A stretch of DNA of 6,563 nucleotides, from the NCBI GenBank assembly GCA_046594225.1, contig JBKJPW010000207.1, forward strand, positions 1 to 6,563. Reading direction: 5' to 3'. The notes beneath the pieces were generated by a model. It was not told the origin of the DNA and made no database searches. It worked only from the letters and a program-made list of their open reading frames with translations. The stretch comes from UBA4416 sp046594225 (GTDB lineage Bacteria; Bacteroidota; Bacteroidia; B-17B0; Aurantibacillaceae). This document shows positions 1-6,367 of the stretch, in pieces. The position numbers were made by a program, and so were the translations under genes. Position 1 is the stretch's first letter. Every line of letters starts with the position of its first letter.

Positions 1-654
1 CCTCGAACTCCCGAAGCTGACATAAAGCTATTAGAAGAGGCTGGTTGCGATATTTTGTATATGCCTGAGGTTAGTGATGTTTATCCAGAAAATGATAACC
101 GTACATTTGATTTTGGATATTTAGATTCCATTTTAGAGGGTGCTAAACGCCCTGGTCATTTTAATGGAGTAGGGCAGGTAGTAAGTATTTTATTAGAGGG
201 AGTAAAACCAGATAAAGCTTTTTTTGGAAGTAAAGATTACCAACAAGTAATGGTAGTAAAGAGTTTGGTGAAACAGCTAAATATGGCGGTTGAGATTATA
301 GCTTGCCCTATATTAAGAGAACCAGATGGTTTAGCAATGAGTTCTCGTAATACTCGATTAACTAAAGAAGAACGAGAAATTGCTGCTTTTATCCCCAAAT
401 GGATGCAGGAAGCTGTTGCTATTAATAAAGAAAAAGGAATTGAAGAAGCGAAACAATTTATCCATGATAAAATTTCTAAAGTATCTGAAATGAAATTAGA
501 TTACTATGAAGTATGTGATGCCGAAACTTTAGAATCTATTTCAGATATTAAATCTGACACCCTGAGCGGAGTAGAAGGGCATCAAAAAGCTATTTCTTTA
601 ATTGCGGTATTTGTTGGTAATACTCGTTTAATTGATAATTGGTTGATTGTTTAA
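1..654 (+). CDS. panC: Pantoate--beta-alanine ligase (pantothenate synthetase), 3' part
   Basis: This enzyme joins pantoate and beta-alanine, with ATP going to AMP and PPi, in the cytoplasm; it is the last step of pantothenate (CoA precursor) synthesis. The reading frame is open from base 1, so the gene starts upstream. The window holds 217 residues plus stop TAA, and the family is about 280 residues long, so roughly 65 N-terminal residues are missing, including the HIGH-like ATP motif. Family signatures visible here are MPEVSDVYPE (residues 19-28 of the visible part), RPGHFNGVGQVV (about 50-61), FFGSKDYQQV (about 73-82), the KMSKS-equivalent DGLAMSSRN (about 109-117) and the C-terminal FVGNTRLIDN. 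The first in-window ATG (55) is internal, because homologous sequence continues upstream of it. The last 27 bp overlap the 3' end of the convergent SGNH gene. No panD follows, although it often neighbours panC in this phylum. The identification is firm. Confidence 0.96.
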   Translation, partial: PRTPEADIKLLEEAGCDILYMPEVSDVYPENDNRTFDFGYLDSILEGAKRPGHFNGVGQVVSILLEGVKPDKAFFGSKDYQQVMVVKSLVKQLNMAVEIIACPILREPDGLAMSSRNTRLTKEEREIAAFIPKWMQEAVAINKEKGIEEAKQFIHDKISKVSEMKLDYYEVCDAETLESISDIKSDTLSGVEGHQKAISLIAVFVGNTRLIDNWLIV

Positions 655-1770
655 ATAGGCTTCTGCCTTTTCCATAAAGCCCCAACCAAAACTTTTAGCG
701 TTAGATTCTGTAGCTAAAATAAAGATGAAATCATGTTTCTTTAGCTCTTTCTCAAAATTCAGGTTACTTACCAATGGATTCATTTGATGATTATTTTGGT
801 AAACCACTTGATTATAGTACCAAAATGAAGATTTATTAAAACATTTTGCTATTTCCATATGGTAAATATTCCAATAAAAACTATCACCTATAATCAACAC
901 ATTAGGTTTTGTTTTGCCAATAGAGTCTTCTATAACAATTTCAGGAATTGCTAAATCGTAGCTTTTTAACTTAAACAATAAATTAATCCCATACTCAATA
1001 TCTTTGTCTTCATTTTTTGGTTGTTCAATGCTTATGTTTTTTAATACTAAATTGGGTAAATCAATATGTTGTTTAGATTCCATATATTTTATTAAAGAAT
1101 CGGCTACTAAATAAGAACCATATCTACTCCAATGATTACCATGTTTAGGGTATAATGGGTATTTAGATTTATACTTATTAGTGTTAAACCAATTACTAAA
1201 ATCAATACAGTTTATAGGTTTGTGTTTTACAGCTTTTATAATTAACTGGTAATTATTTTTGGATGTTTTATTTTTATCATCAGGCAAAAATTCTCTGAAA
1301 TAAGAGGGTTTACTTGGCGCAATAACCAAAACAAGGTGTTTATTTAATTTTAATAATTTATCAGAAATAACTTTAAATCTGGCAACTTGTATATTGATGC
1401 TATCTTCAGTCATCAAATCTTTACCGTAATAAGAATTGATATAAGTAGTTTCAAATAAATAATTCTCTTTTCCTGCAATCACGCCTTGCGCATTCACTTT
1501 ATTAAATAAGCTAAAATTTAATTGATTATTAATTTTGATTAATAAACTTCTAAACCCAAAATTGGAAGCTAGAGATTTGTCTGTTTTTTTTTGAAAATTA
1601 CCTGAAAGATAAGTAGCTAAAGTTAGTGAACTATCTTTATAAACAACAGTTTCTCCTGCCAATGGGTACAGTTTGATCAGAGGAAAATAACTTTGAAGCA
1701 AAGGTAGAAATAGTACTAAAAGACTAATTATCAGCAAACTTTTTTTGAATATGGTTTTATTGATTGGCAA
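628..1770 (-). CDS. AlgX/AlgJ-like SGNH-fold protein, membrane-anchored (probable O-acetylation-related)
   Basis: This is a 380-residue protein. Lysines and a hydrophobic stretch at about residues 11-29 (SLLIISLLVLFLPLLQSYF) predict one N-terminal membrane anchor with the rest in the periplasm. Two signatures place it near the AlgX/AlgJ SGNH acetyltransferase-like family: GNHWSRYGSYLVADSLI (211-227) and VLIIGDSFYW (291-300), giving a candidate nucleophile Ser297 and catalytic His213. In canonical members the first motif is D-x-H-W; here Gly211 stands where the Asp is expected, so activity is uncertain. Relatives usually work with an MBOAT acyltransferase to acetylate exported polysaccharide, but no MBOAT gene adjoins it here. 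The start must be TTG at 1770: an in-frame TAA lies at 1798-1800, the first Met codon is near residue 120, and a later start would lose the anchor and the fold. The 3' end overlaps panC by 27 bp. The gene and fold are well supported; the exact substrate is unknown. Confidence 0.85.
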   Translation of the reverse strand: MPINKTIFKKSLLIISLLVLFLPLLQSYFPLIKLYPLAGETVVYKDSSLTLATYLSGNFQKKTDKSLASNFGFRSLLIKINNQLNFSLFNKVNAQGVIAGKENYLFETTYINSYYGKDLMTEDSINIQVARFKVISDKLLKLNKHLVLVIAPSKPSYFREFLPDDKNKTSKNNYQLIIKAVKHKPINCIDFSNWFNTNKYKSKYPLYPKHGNHWSRYGSYLVADSLIKYMESKQHIDLPNLVLKNISIEQPKNEDKDIEYGINLLFKLKSYDLAIPEIVIEDSIGKTKPNVLIIGDSFYWNIYHMEIAKCFNKSSFWYYNQVVYQNNHQMNPLVSNLNFEKELKKHDFIFILATESNAKSFGWGFMEKAEAYLNNQPIIN

Positions 1771-1775
1771 TTTTG

Positions 1776-1818
1776 TAAAAGTATCAATCTTGTTTTGTTA
1801 ATTAAACTCTTAAAGATA
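1776..1818 (-). promoter_or_regulatory. Candidate -7 boxes for the SGNH gene
   Basis: Read on the minus strand, two near matches to the Bacteroidota -7 consensus TAnnTTTG precede the TTG start: TATCTTTA (1811-1818) and TACTTTTA (1776-1783). Each differs only at the final G. The first would leave an untranslated leader of about 35 nt and is the more plausible. The second lies only 5 nt from the start codon and would imply an almost leaderless mRNA, although it has a TTTA about 19 nt upstream. In such AT-rich DNA both could be chance. Confidence 0.25.
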
Positions 1819-1821
1819 GCC

Positions 1822-1850
1822 TTTTACAGAGATAAATTATGTTATTTTTG
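1822..1850 (+). promoter_or_regulatory. Bacteroidota-type promoter of the glycyl-tRNA synthetase gene
   Basis: TATTTTTG at 1843-1850 matches the TAnnTTTG -7 consensus exactly. A weak -33-like TTTA lies at 1823-1826, 16 nt upstream, slightly short of the usual 17-20 nt. Transcription would begin about 5-7 nt after the box, leaving a leader of around 12 nt before ATG 1869. The box sits inside the longest ORF, which argues that the upstream ATG at 1839 is not used for translation. Confidence 0.6.
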
Positions 1851-1868
1851 CCCTTTAATTTTAATACC

Positions 1869-3416
1869 ATGAGCAACATAAAACCCGAAGATTTTTTTAA
1901 GAATATCATTTCTCACTGTAAAGAGTATGGATTCATTTTTCAAAGTAGCGAAATTTATGATCAAGGCTTAAGTGCCGTTTATGATTACGCTCAAATGGGT
2001 GTGGAGTTAAAAAAGAACATTCGCGATTATTGGTGGAAAGCCATGGTGCAAATGAATGAAAATATTGTTGGATTAGATTCTGCTATTTTTATGCACCCAA
2101 CAACTTGGAAAGCAAGCGGACACGTAGATGCTTTTAATGACCCATTAATTGATAATAAAGACAGTAAAAAGCGTTACAGAGCAGATGTGTTAATTGAAGA
2201 TCACGTTGCTAAAATTGAAGATAAAATCAATAAAGAAGTTGAGAAAGCAGCCAAGCGTTTCGAGAATTTTGATGCGGAGATGTTCAAATCAACTAACGGC
2301 CGAGTAAAAGAATACCAAGATAAAATTGATGCCATTAACGAGCGTTTTAAAACAGCTTTAAATGCTAATAATTTAGAAGATGTAAAACAAATCATCGTTG
2401 ACTTAGAAATTGTTTGCCCGATTAGCGGCACTAAAAACTGGACCGATGTTCGTCAGTTCAATTTAATGTTCAACACTTCTACAGGAGCTGTAACTGATGA
2501 AACAAATATTATTTATTTACGTCCCGAAACCGCACAAGGTATTTTTGTAAACTACTTAAACGTTCAAAAAACAGGACGAATGAAATTGCCATTTGGGATT
2601 GCTCAAACTGGTAAAGCTTTCCGTAACGAGATTGTTGCAAGACAATTTATTTTCCGTATGCGCGAATTTGAACAAATGGAAATGCAATTTTTTGTAAAGC
2701 CAGGTACTGAAATGGAATGGTACGAATACTGGAAGAAAGCACGATTAAACTGGCATTTATCTTTGGGCTTAGGGGCTGAGAAATACCGTTTTCACGATCA
2801 TTTAAAATTAGCGCATTATGCTAATGCAGCAGCAGATATTGAACATCAATTCCCATTTGGTTTTAAAGAGTTAGAAGGTATTCACTCCCGTACCGATTTC
2901 GATTTAAAACAACACCAGGAATTTTCTGGAAAAAAATTACAATATTTTGATCCTGAAACTAACGAAAGTTATGTGCCTTATGTGGTGGAAACATCGGTTG
3001 GTTTAGATCGTTTATTTTTAGCAGTTATTTCATCTGCTTTAGTTGAAGAAAGTTTAGAAGGTGGGGATACACGCACGGTATTAAATTTACCTCCAGCTTT
3101 AGCTCCTTACAAAGCAGCAATATTACCGCATTTGAAAAAAGATGGTTTACCAGAATTAGCTGAAAGCATTATGAAAGACTTGAAATTTGATTTCATGTTG
3201 GCTTATGATGAAAAAGATACTGTTGGTAAACGTTACCGCCGACAAGATGCTATTGGTACACCTTTTTGTATTACAGTGGATCACCAAAGTTTAGAAGATA
3301 ACACTGTAACGATTCGTCATAGAGATACGATGAAACAAGACCGTGTTGCGATTTCTGATTTACATGCTATCTTAACTGAGAAAACAAGTTTACAAAGTTT
3401 GTTAAAGAGTTTGTAA
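1869..3416 (+). CDS. glyQS: Glycine--tRNA ligase, single-chain homodimeric type
   Basis: This cytoplasmic class II aminoacyl-tRNA synthetase charges tRNA-Gly with glycine. The 515 residues from ATG 1869 show the usual order for the single-chain form: an N-terminal region (SSEIYDQGLSAVYDYAQMG, about 26-44), a lysine/glutamate-rich helical insertion (about 112-180), CPISG and FNLMF (about 183-201), RPETAQGIFVNYLN (218-231), class II motif 2 beginning FRNEIVARQF (251-260) and ending in the REFEQMEMQFF segment, motif 3 ETSVGLDRLFLAVI (374-387), and a C-terminal anticodon-binding domain (about 408-505) with DEKDTVGKRYRRQD and GTPFCITVD. The frame is open 10 codons further up to ATG 1839, but those codons overlap a perfect -7 promoter box and encode an unconserved-looking MLFLPFNFNT, so I prefer 1869 (MSNIKPEDFF). 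The gene is divergent from the SGNH gene and convergent with the LRR gene, so it is apparently monocistronic. Some annotations name it glyS. Confidence 0.97.
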   Translation: MSNIKPEDFFKNIISHCKEYGFIFQSSEIYDQGLSAVYDYAQMGVELKKNIRDYWWKAMVQMNENIVGLDSAIFMHPTTWKASGHVDAFNDPLIDNKDSKKRYRADVLIEDHVAKIEDKINKEVEKAAKRFENFDAEMFKSTNGRVKEYQDKIDAINERFKTALNANNLEDVKQIIVDLEIVCPISGTKNWTDVRQFNLMFNTSTGAVTDETNIIYLRPETAQGIFVNYLNVQKTGRMKLPFGIAQTGKAFRNEIVARQFIFRMREFEQMEMQFFVKPGTEMEWYEYWKKARLNWHLSLGLGAEKYRFHDHLKLAHYANAAADIEHQFPFGFKELEGIHSRTDFDLKQHQEFSGKKLQYFDPETNESYVPYVVETSVGLDRLFLAVISSALVEESLEGGDTRTVLNLPPALAPYKAAILPHLKKDGLPELAESIMKDLKFDFMLAYDEKDTVGKRYRRQDAIGTPFCITVDHQSLEDNTVTIRHRDTMKQDRVAISDLHAILTEKTSLQSLLKSL

Positions 3417-3423
3417 TTTTATG

Positions 3424-3460
3424 CCACTTCGAGCTGTCACACATAGCGGAGTCGAAGTGG
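3424..3460. repeat. Intergenic hairpin repeat (TTCGA family), copy 1
   Basis: CCACTTCGA (3424-3432) and TCGAAGTGG (3452-3460) form a perfect 9-bp inverted repeat around a 19-nt loop, starting 7 bp after the glycyl-tRNA synthetase stop. The right half, GCGGAGTCGAA, is also present (reverse complement) in the hairpin at 6028-6043, so this is a dispersed element. Similar GAGCGGAGTCGAAG words are familiar in intergenic DNA of Bacteroidota (recalled, not searched). It may also help terminate transcription. Confidence 0.7.
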
Positions 3461-3478
3461 TAGTCGAGAAGCGTACAA

Positions 3479-3518
3479 TCGAGAGCCTCAGTGTCCGTTC
3501 GGTGGCTGAGGCTCTCGA
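3479..3518. terminator. Strong hairpin between convergent genes; possible bidirectional terminator
   Basis: TCGAGAGCCTCAG (3479-3491) and CTGAGGCTCTCGA (3506-3518) are perfect 13-bp inverted copies with a 14-nt loop. The hairpin lies 5 bp beyond the LRR gene stop and 62 bp beyond the glycyl-tRNA synthetase stop, the position of a shared terminator. No T-run follows on either strand, so this is not a textbook intrinsic terminator. An alternative 6-bp stem, GTGGCT (3502-3507) with AGCCAC (3519-3524), uses part of the same sequence and cannot coexist with the main stem; its last base enters the LRR stop codon. The inverted repeat is certain; the terminator role is inferred. Confidence 0.55.
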
Positions 3519-3523
3519 AGCCA

Positions 3524-5899
3524 CTACTTCACAATCACCAATTTCTTATTTGCAACTCCGTTAATGCCTTTGATGTTTATATTATAAATTCCAGCAGCTA
3601 AATTACTTGCGTCAATGATTGCTTTGCCATTTTCAATAGTGTGAGAAAGTACGACATTGCCAGTTATATCAAATACTTGAATCGATTGTTTTTGTTTGGT
3701 ATTTAGCTCAATGGTAAAACTTCCGTTAGATGGATTTGGATACAAATTCATGACAGTTTCAATTTGGTTATTTAAACCAGTAGGAACTAAAATAGAATTT
3801 AAAGTAGTGTTGGTTACAATAGGAGCATTATAATCAAAATAAATATAGCACGTATTTTTTATCTGATAAGGTGCAATCCACGTTGCTTTTGGTTTAATAC
3901 GATACTGAATAAAACCAATAGAACCAGCCGAATTTGTTGTACTATCTGGCAACTGAATATTAGGGAAACGTACATTTAAAACATTGCCTGTTAAATCAAC
4001 TAAATTTTGGTGACTGTAATTAATGACTTGAAAAGTTTCTAAATCTAACATCGTATCTAATGTATCTGCTAAACGAATATTAAAAGCGGGAGCATTACCT
4101 GTATTTTGAAAATGAATGGTATAAGTTAACCAATCGTTAAATCCAGGTTGCACATTTTCAGGGTAAGTTTCTTTAATGTTTGGATCATAAGAATTAACCA
4201 CGTTATAGCAAAATGTCAAAATATTATTGTTTGGATTATTATCTCCACTAATAGGAGTAACGGTAGCATTCACGCAGATTACATCTCCTGCTTGCGCTGT
4301 TGTATTGGTTTGAAATAGTAATTGAAAATCTGTTGTATTATTTATGGTTCCAAAATCAGCAATGTTGTAGGTGTAAATATTACCTGCAACCGATGGTGTT
4401 AATGAACCTAATGCTGGGCCCATATAAGTTACTGAACCATTTACTGAAAAAGAAAGTGTTCCACTGGTTCCTGCAGCGCAGTTTAAATTATACCAATGCG
4501 AAATATCTCCTGCATTTACATTTAGTATATGATTTTGCCCCGGAAAAACGATACCAGTTGTATTAATGGATTGTACTCCAACATCAAAACCGGGTTTACA
4601 TATTAATTGAAAATTTACGCTATCTACAAATACATTAGAAGTTGAAAGTGTAACTAGTGAATCAATTCCAGGAATCGAACATTGCATCGAGTATGGTTTG
4701 TTAATTGTATCAATAGTAATATCATAAACTCCAGATGTATCGTTAAAAAAATATTGTCCATTATTATTTGTATTTGTTAATCTCAAAAATGTATTACTGT
4801 TATTGTATATTTTAACTATTTCATTTTTTATTCCTGTTTCTCCTATATTTATTGCACAGTCAGAATTCGAATCATAAAATAGAGCTCCTGTTATTCCTTT
4901 TGCTGTTGAGCAACCATTTGGATTAGTTAAAGAATTTCCCAGTACACATAAAGGATAATTCAAAGTATTGTAGTCCATAGTTGCAATATAATTAGGTAGG
5001 CAGCTGAATGGATTGGGATTAATAGATAGTTCTAATATTGGAGCAGGACCATTTGTTATGTCAGGCATATTTGGAAAAACAGGAAAGCAGGAAATATTAT
5101 TATTATTATAGCAATGCAATAATTTAAGATTTGTAGGTAATGCGGGAAGGCTTGTTAGCTGGTTATTTGTGCAGAATAACCATTTGAGAGAATCAGGTAA
5201 AAGAGGAAGAGATGTTAATAGATTATCTGAGCAGTTTAATGTTCTAGTGGAACTAGATAATACAGGAAGATTTGTCAATTGGTTATCCGAACAATCTAAG
5301 TATTCAATTGAATTTGGTAATAGTGGAAGATTTGAAAGTTGGTTATTTCTACAGAATAATGAAAAAAGTGAATTTGGTAATATAGTAATAGCAATATATG
5401 GATTATAGCTACAATCTATAGTAATAAGTGAATTAGGCATTGCAGGAAGGCTTATAAGTTGATTACTTCCACAGTATAACAATGTAATAGAGCTGGGTAA
5501 TATTGGAAGGTTTACCAATTGATTACCGCTGCAATCTAAATAATTAACAGAGTTGGGTAAAGCAGGTAGATTTGGCAGTTGGTTGTATCCACAATCTAAA
5601 TATAATAATGAACTCGGTAAATTTGATAAGTTAGTAAGTTGATTATAAGAACAATTCAATTTTTTTAAAGAATCAAAATACTGTATGCCATAAACGTCTC
5701 CAATACTATTGTTATATACATTAACATTTGTTCTAGTAGTCACCGCCAAACTAGTTGTATCCATTTGGTTACCACTCATAGCAGATGGCACATTTGCTTG
5801 TAACCATGTTACAAAATTAGCATCAGGTATGGTTACAAATTGTGCTTTTAGGTTTGTTAAACAAAGAACTAAAGCAAATAAGGTAAATAGTTTTTTCAT
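3524..5899 (-). CDS. Secreted surface protein: leucine-rich repeats, SdrD-like and DUF11/DUF7619-like domains, T9SS type A sorting domain
   Basis: This 791-residue protein is predicted to cross the inner membrane by Sec and the outer membrane by the type IX system, then be released or anchored on the cell surface. Order of parts: signal peptide (MKKLFTLFALVLCLTNLKAQ, 1-20); cap region IPDANFVTWLQANVPSAM (24-41); ten exact 20-residue leucine-rich units (77-276) of pattern SLxxLxCxxNQLTxLPxLPx, each with a Cys in the LxCxxN position; an SdrD/Cna-B-like module (about 334-430, FYDSNSDCAINIGETGIKN); an Ig/CARDB-like region (about 435-568); a module resembling DUF7619/DUF11 (about 569-700, YDPNIKETYPENVQ, YTIHFQNTGNAPAFNIRLAD); and the sorting tail (about 717-791) with NLYPNPSNGSF, ASNLAAGIYNINIKG and final KKLVIVK. 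ATG 5899 is chosen because it directly begins the signal peptide. Ligand and role are unknown; adhesion or surface recognition is a guess. The gene appears monocistronic, with hairpins after the stop. Confidence 0.95.
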   Translation of the reverse strand: MKKLFTLFALVLCLTNLKAQFVTIPDANFVTWLQANVPSAMSGNQMDTTSLAVTTRTNVNVYNNSIGDVYGIQYFDSLKKLNCSYNQLTNLSNLPSSLLYLDCGYNQLPNLPALPNSVNYLDCSGNQLVNLPILPSSITLLYCGSNQLISLPAMPNSLITIDCSYNPYIAITILPNSLFSLFCRNNQLSNLPLLPNSIEYLDCSDNQLTNLPVLSSSTRTLNCSDNLLTSLPLLPDSLKWLFCTNNQLTSLPALPTNLKLLHCYNNNNISCFPVFPNMPDITNGPAPILELSINPNPFSCLPNYIATMDYNTLNYPLCVLGNSLTNPNGCSTAKGITGALFYDSNSDCAINIGETGIKNEIVKIYNNSNTFLRLTNTNNNGQYFFNDTSGVYDITIDTINKPYSMQCSIPGIDSLVTLSTSNVFVDSVNFQLICKPGFDVGVQSINTTGIVFPGQNHILNVNAGDISHWYNLNCAAGTSGTLSFSVNGSVTYMGPALGSLTPSVAGNIYTYNIADFGTINNTTDFQLLFQTNTTAQAGDVICVNATVTPISGDNNPNNNILTFCYNVVNSYDPNIKETYPENVQPGFNDWLTYTIHFQNTGNAPAFNIRLADTLDTMLDLETFQVINYSHQNLVDLTGNVLNVRFPNIQLPDSTTNSAGSIGFIQYRIKPKATWIAPYQIKNTCYIYFDYNAPIVTNTTLNSILVPTGLNNQIETVMNLYPNPSNGSFTIELNTKQKQSIQVFDITGNVVLSHTIENGKAIIDASNLAAGIYNINIKGINGVANKKLVIVK
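5072..5671 (-). repeat. Ten in-frame 60-bp tandem repeats encoding the leucine-rich repeats
   Basis: Residues 77-276 of the surface protein divide into ten units of exactly 20 residues, so the DNA has a strict 60-bp period over 600 bp. The cysteines fall at residues 83, 103, 123 and so on to 263 with no slippage. Most units keep CxxNQL-x-x-LP; unit 5 (157-176, NPYIAITILPN) has lost the NQL and the first LP, unit 8 carries NLL, and unit 10 (NNNNISCFP) is degenerate as for a terminal cap. The DNA copies are diverged, so recent expansion is not obvious. Confidence 0.9.
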
Positions 5900-5919
5900 A
5901 ACAATGATTTTATCTATAA

Positions 5920-5927
5920 TAAAGGTA
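5920..5927 (-). promoter_or_regulatory. Candidate -7 box of the LRR surface protein gene
   Basis: On the minus strand TACCTTTA lies 20 nt upstream of the ATG and matches TAnnTTTG except for the final G. I see no convincing TTTG-like -33 element at the expected distance, so the call is weak. Confidence 0.25.
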
Positions 5928-6027
5928 GAGAAAAAACAGGGGCTATTTTGCCAGTTTGTTAGTTGCGGCTATTTAACTGATAAGTGTAAGGATTTTTAAG
6001 ATAAGTGATTGGGTGTTCCTCACGTTT

Positions 6028-6043
6028 TTCGACTCCGCTCGAA
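6028..6043. repeat. Intergenic hairpin repeat (TTCGA family), copy 2
   Basis: TTCGACTCCGCTCGAA is a 5-bp stem (TTCGA/TCGAA) with a CTCCGC loop. Read on the minus strand it is TTCGAGCGGAGTCGAA, sharing GCGGAGTCGAA with the hairpin at 3424-3460. It is a second copy of a dispersed intergenic element; no mobility gene accompanies it. Confidence 0.65.
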
Positions 6044-6054
6044 CTATATCGCTT

Positions 6055-6156
6055 GGTTATTTCATATGTAGATATTATTGTATTAAGTTGTCATATGGTC
6101 TAGCCAGTTTATCTTCATTTGTGTTTGTATTTAGGCAAACATGGCTATTTCATATG
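6055..6156. repeat. Pair of 14-bp direct repeats with an extra CATATG between them
   Basis: GGTTATTTCATATG (6055-6068) and GGCTATTTCATATG (6143-6156) differ at one base. A third CATATG lies at 6092-6097. Both long copies are followed by TGTATTAA (6079-6086 and 6158-6165), after 10 bp in the first case and 1 bp in the second. The second copy abuts the hairpin composite, so the pair may be a trace of partial duplication of its flank. Confidence 0.5.
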
Positions 6157-6332
6157 GTGTATTAATATGTCGCTCCTACGGAGCTTGTAGTCGTTATGGT
6201 TTAGTGTTATTATAAACATAATGCTCCTAACGGAGCAAAACTCTAGCCTCAGCGAGGCTATATGTTTGTAATAACACTCATATAAAACATATTTAAAGCT
6301 CCGTAGGAGCGGCATGTTTCCAGAACTAAACC
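6156..6332. repeat. Composite of four hairpin-plus-tail modules in mirror arrangement (REP/REPIN-like)
   Basis: Four short GC-rich hairpins lie in AT-rich DNA: A, GCTCC-TAC-GGAGC (6172-6184); B, GCTCC-TAAC-GGAGC (6223-6236); C, TAGCCTC-AGC-GAGGCTA (6244-6260); D, GCTCC-GTA-GGAGC (6298-6310). Each is followed on one side by an AT-rich tail. Tails of B and D both contain ATGTTT and end ACTAAACC; tails of B and C share a 17-mer with one mismatch (6204-6220 inverted against 6261-6277). A and B point left, C and D point right, giving mirror symmetry about 6240. The outer arms 6167-6186 and 6296-6315 are inverted copies matching at 19 of 20 bases. No transposase or target duplication is visible. 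A REP-type element mobilised in trans is an inference; termination or mRNA-end protection for the upstream thioesterase gene is also possible. Confidence 0.75.
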
Positions 6333-6367
6333 AGCGTTCACTCAAAATAAAAGAAAGAAATGATATA

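Larger units (their letters stand above)
5900..6367. other. Gene-free intergenic region rich in structured repeats
   Basis: This 468-bp spacer lies between the end of the thioesterase gene and the start of the LRR gene, both on the minus strand. Short open frames here cross hairpins and resemble no protein, so I call no gene. It holds, from left to right, a candidate -7 box, a TTCGA hairpin repeat (6028-6043), a duplicated 14-mer (6055 and 6143) and a four-module hairpin composite (6156-6332). No tRNA cloverleaf or riboswitch pattern was recognised. Confidence 0.7.

Noticed and set aside
2201..2431. 76-residue minus-strand open frame
   Set aside because: It lies wholly inside the glycyl-tRNA synthetase gene, antisense to its helical insertion, and resembles no protein.
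2415..2475. Missing zinc-site cysteines in glycyl-tRNA synthetase (CPISG only)
   Set aside because: I recall the same CPISG form in other Bacteroidota enzymes, so it is probably normal rather than a defect.
3447..3470. tRNA-like GTTCGA words near the TTCGA repeats (also at 6028-6044)
   Set aside because: No acceptor stem, D-arm or anticodon arm at the right spacing around either site.
4300..4566. 88-residue plus-strand open frame
   Set aside because: Antisense shadow of the LRR surface-protein gene.
5169..5408. 79-residue plus-strand open frame with repetitive sequence
   Set aside because: Its repeats merely mirror the 60-bp LRR units on the opposite strand.
5709..5999. 96-residue plus-strand open frame across the LRR gene start
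   Set aside because: Antisense to the signal peptide and cap region and runs into spacer DNA; no recognisable domain.
6172..6310. CRISPR array
   Set aside because: The hairpin units alternate in orientation, spacing is irregular and there are no unique spacers or cas genes.
6156..6332. Complete insertion sequence or MITE with target duplication
   Set aside because: No transposase frame and no matching short direct repeats at the outer edges were found.
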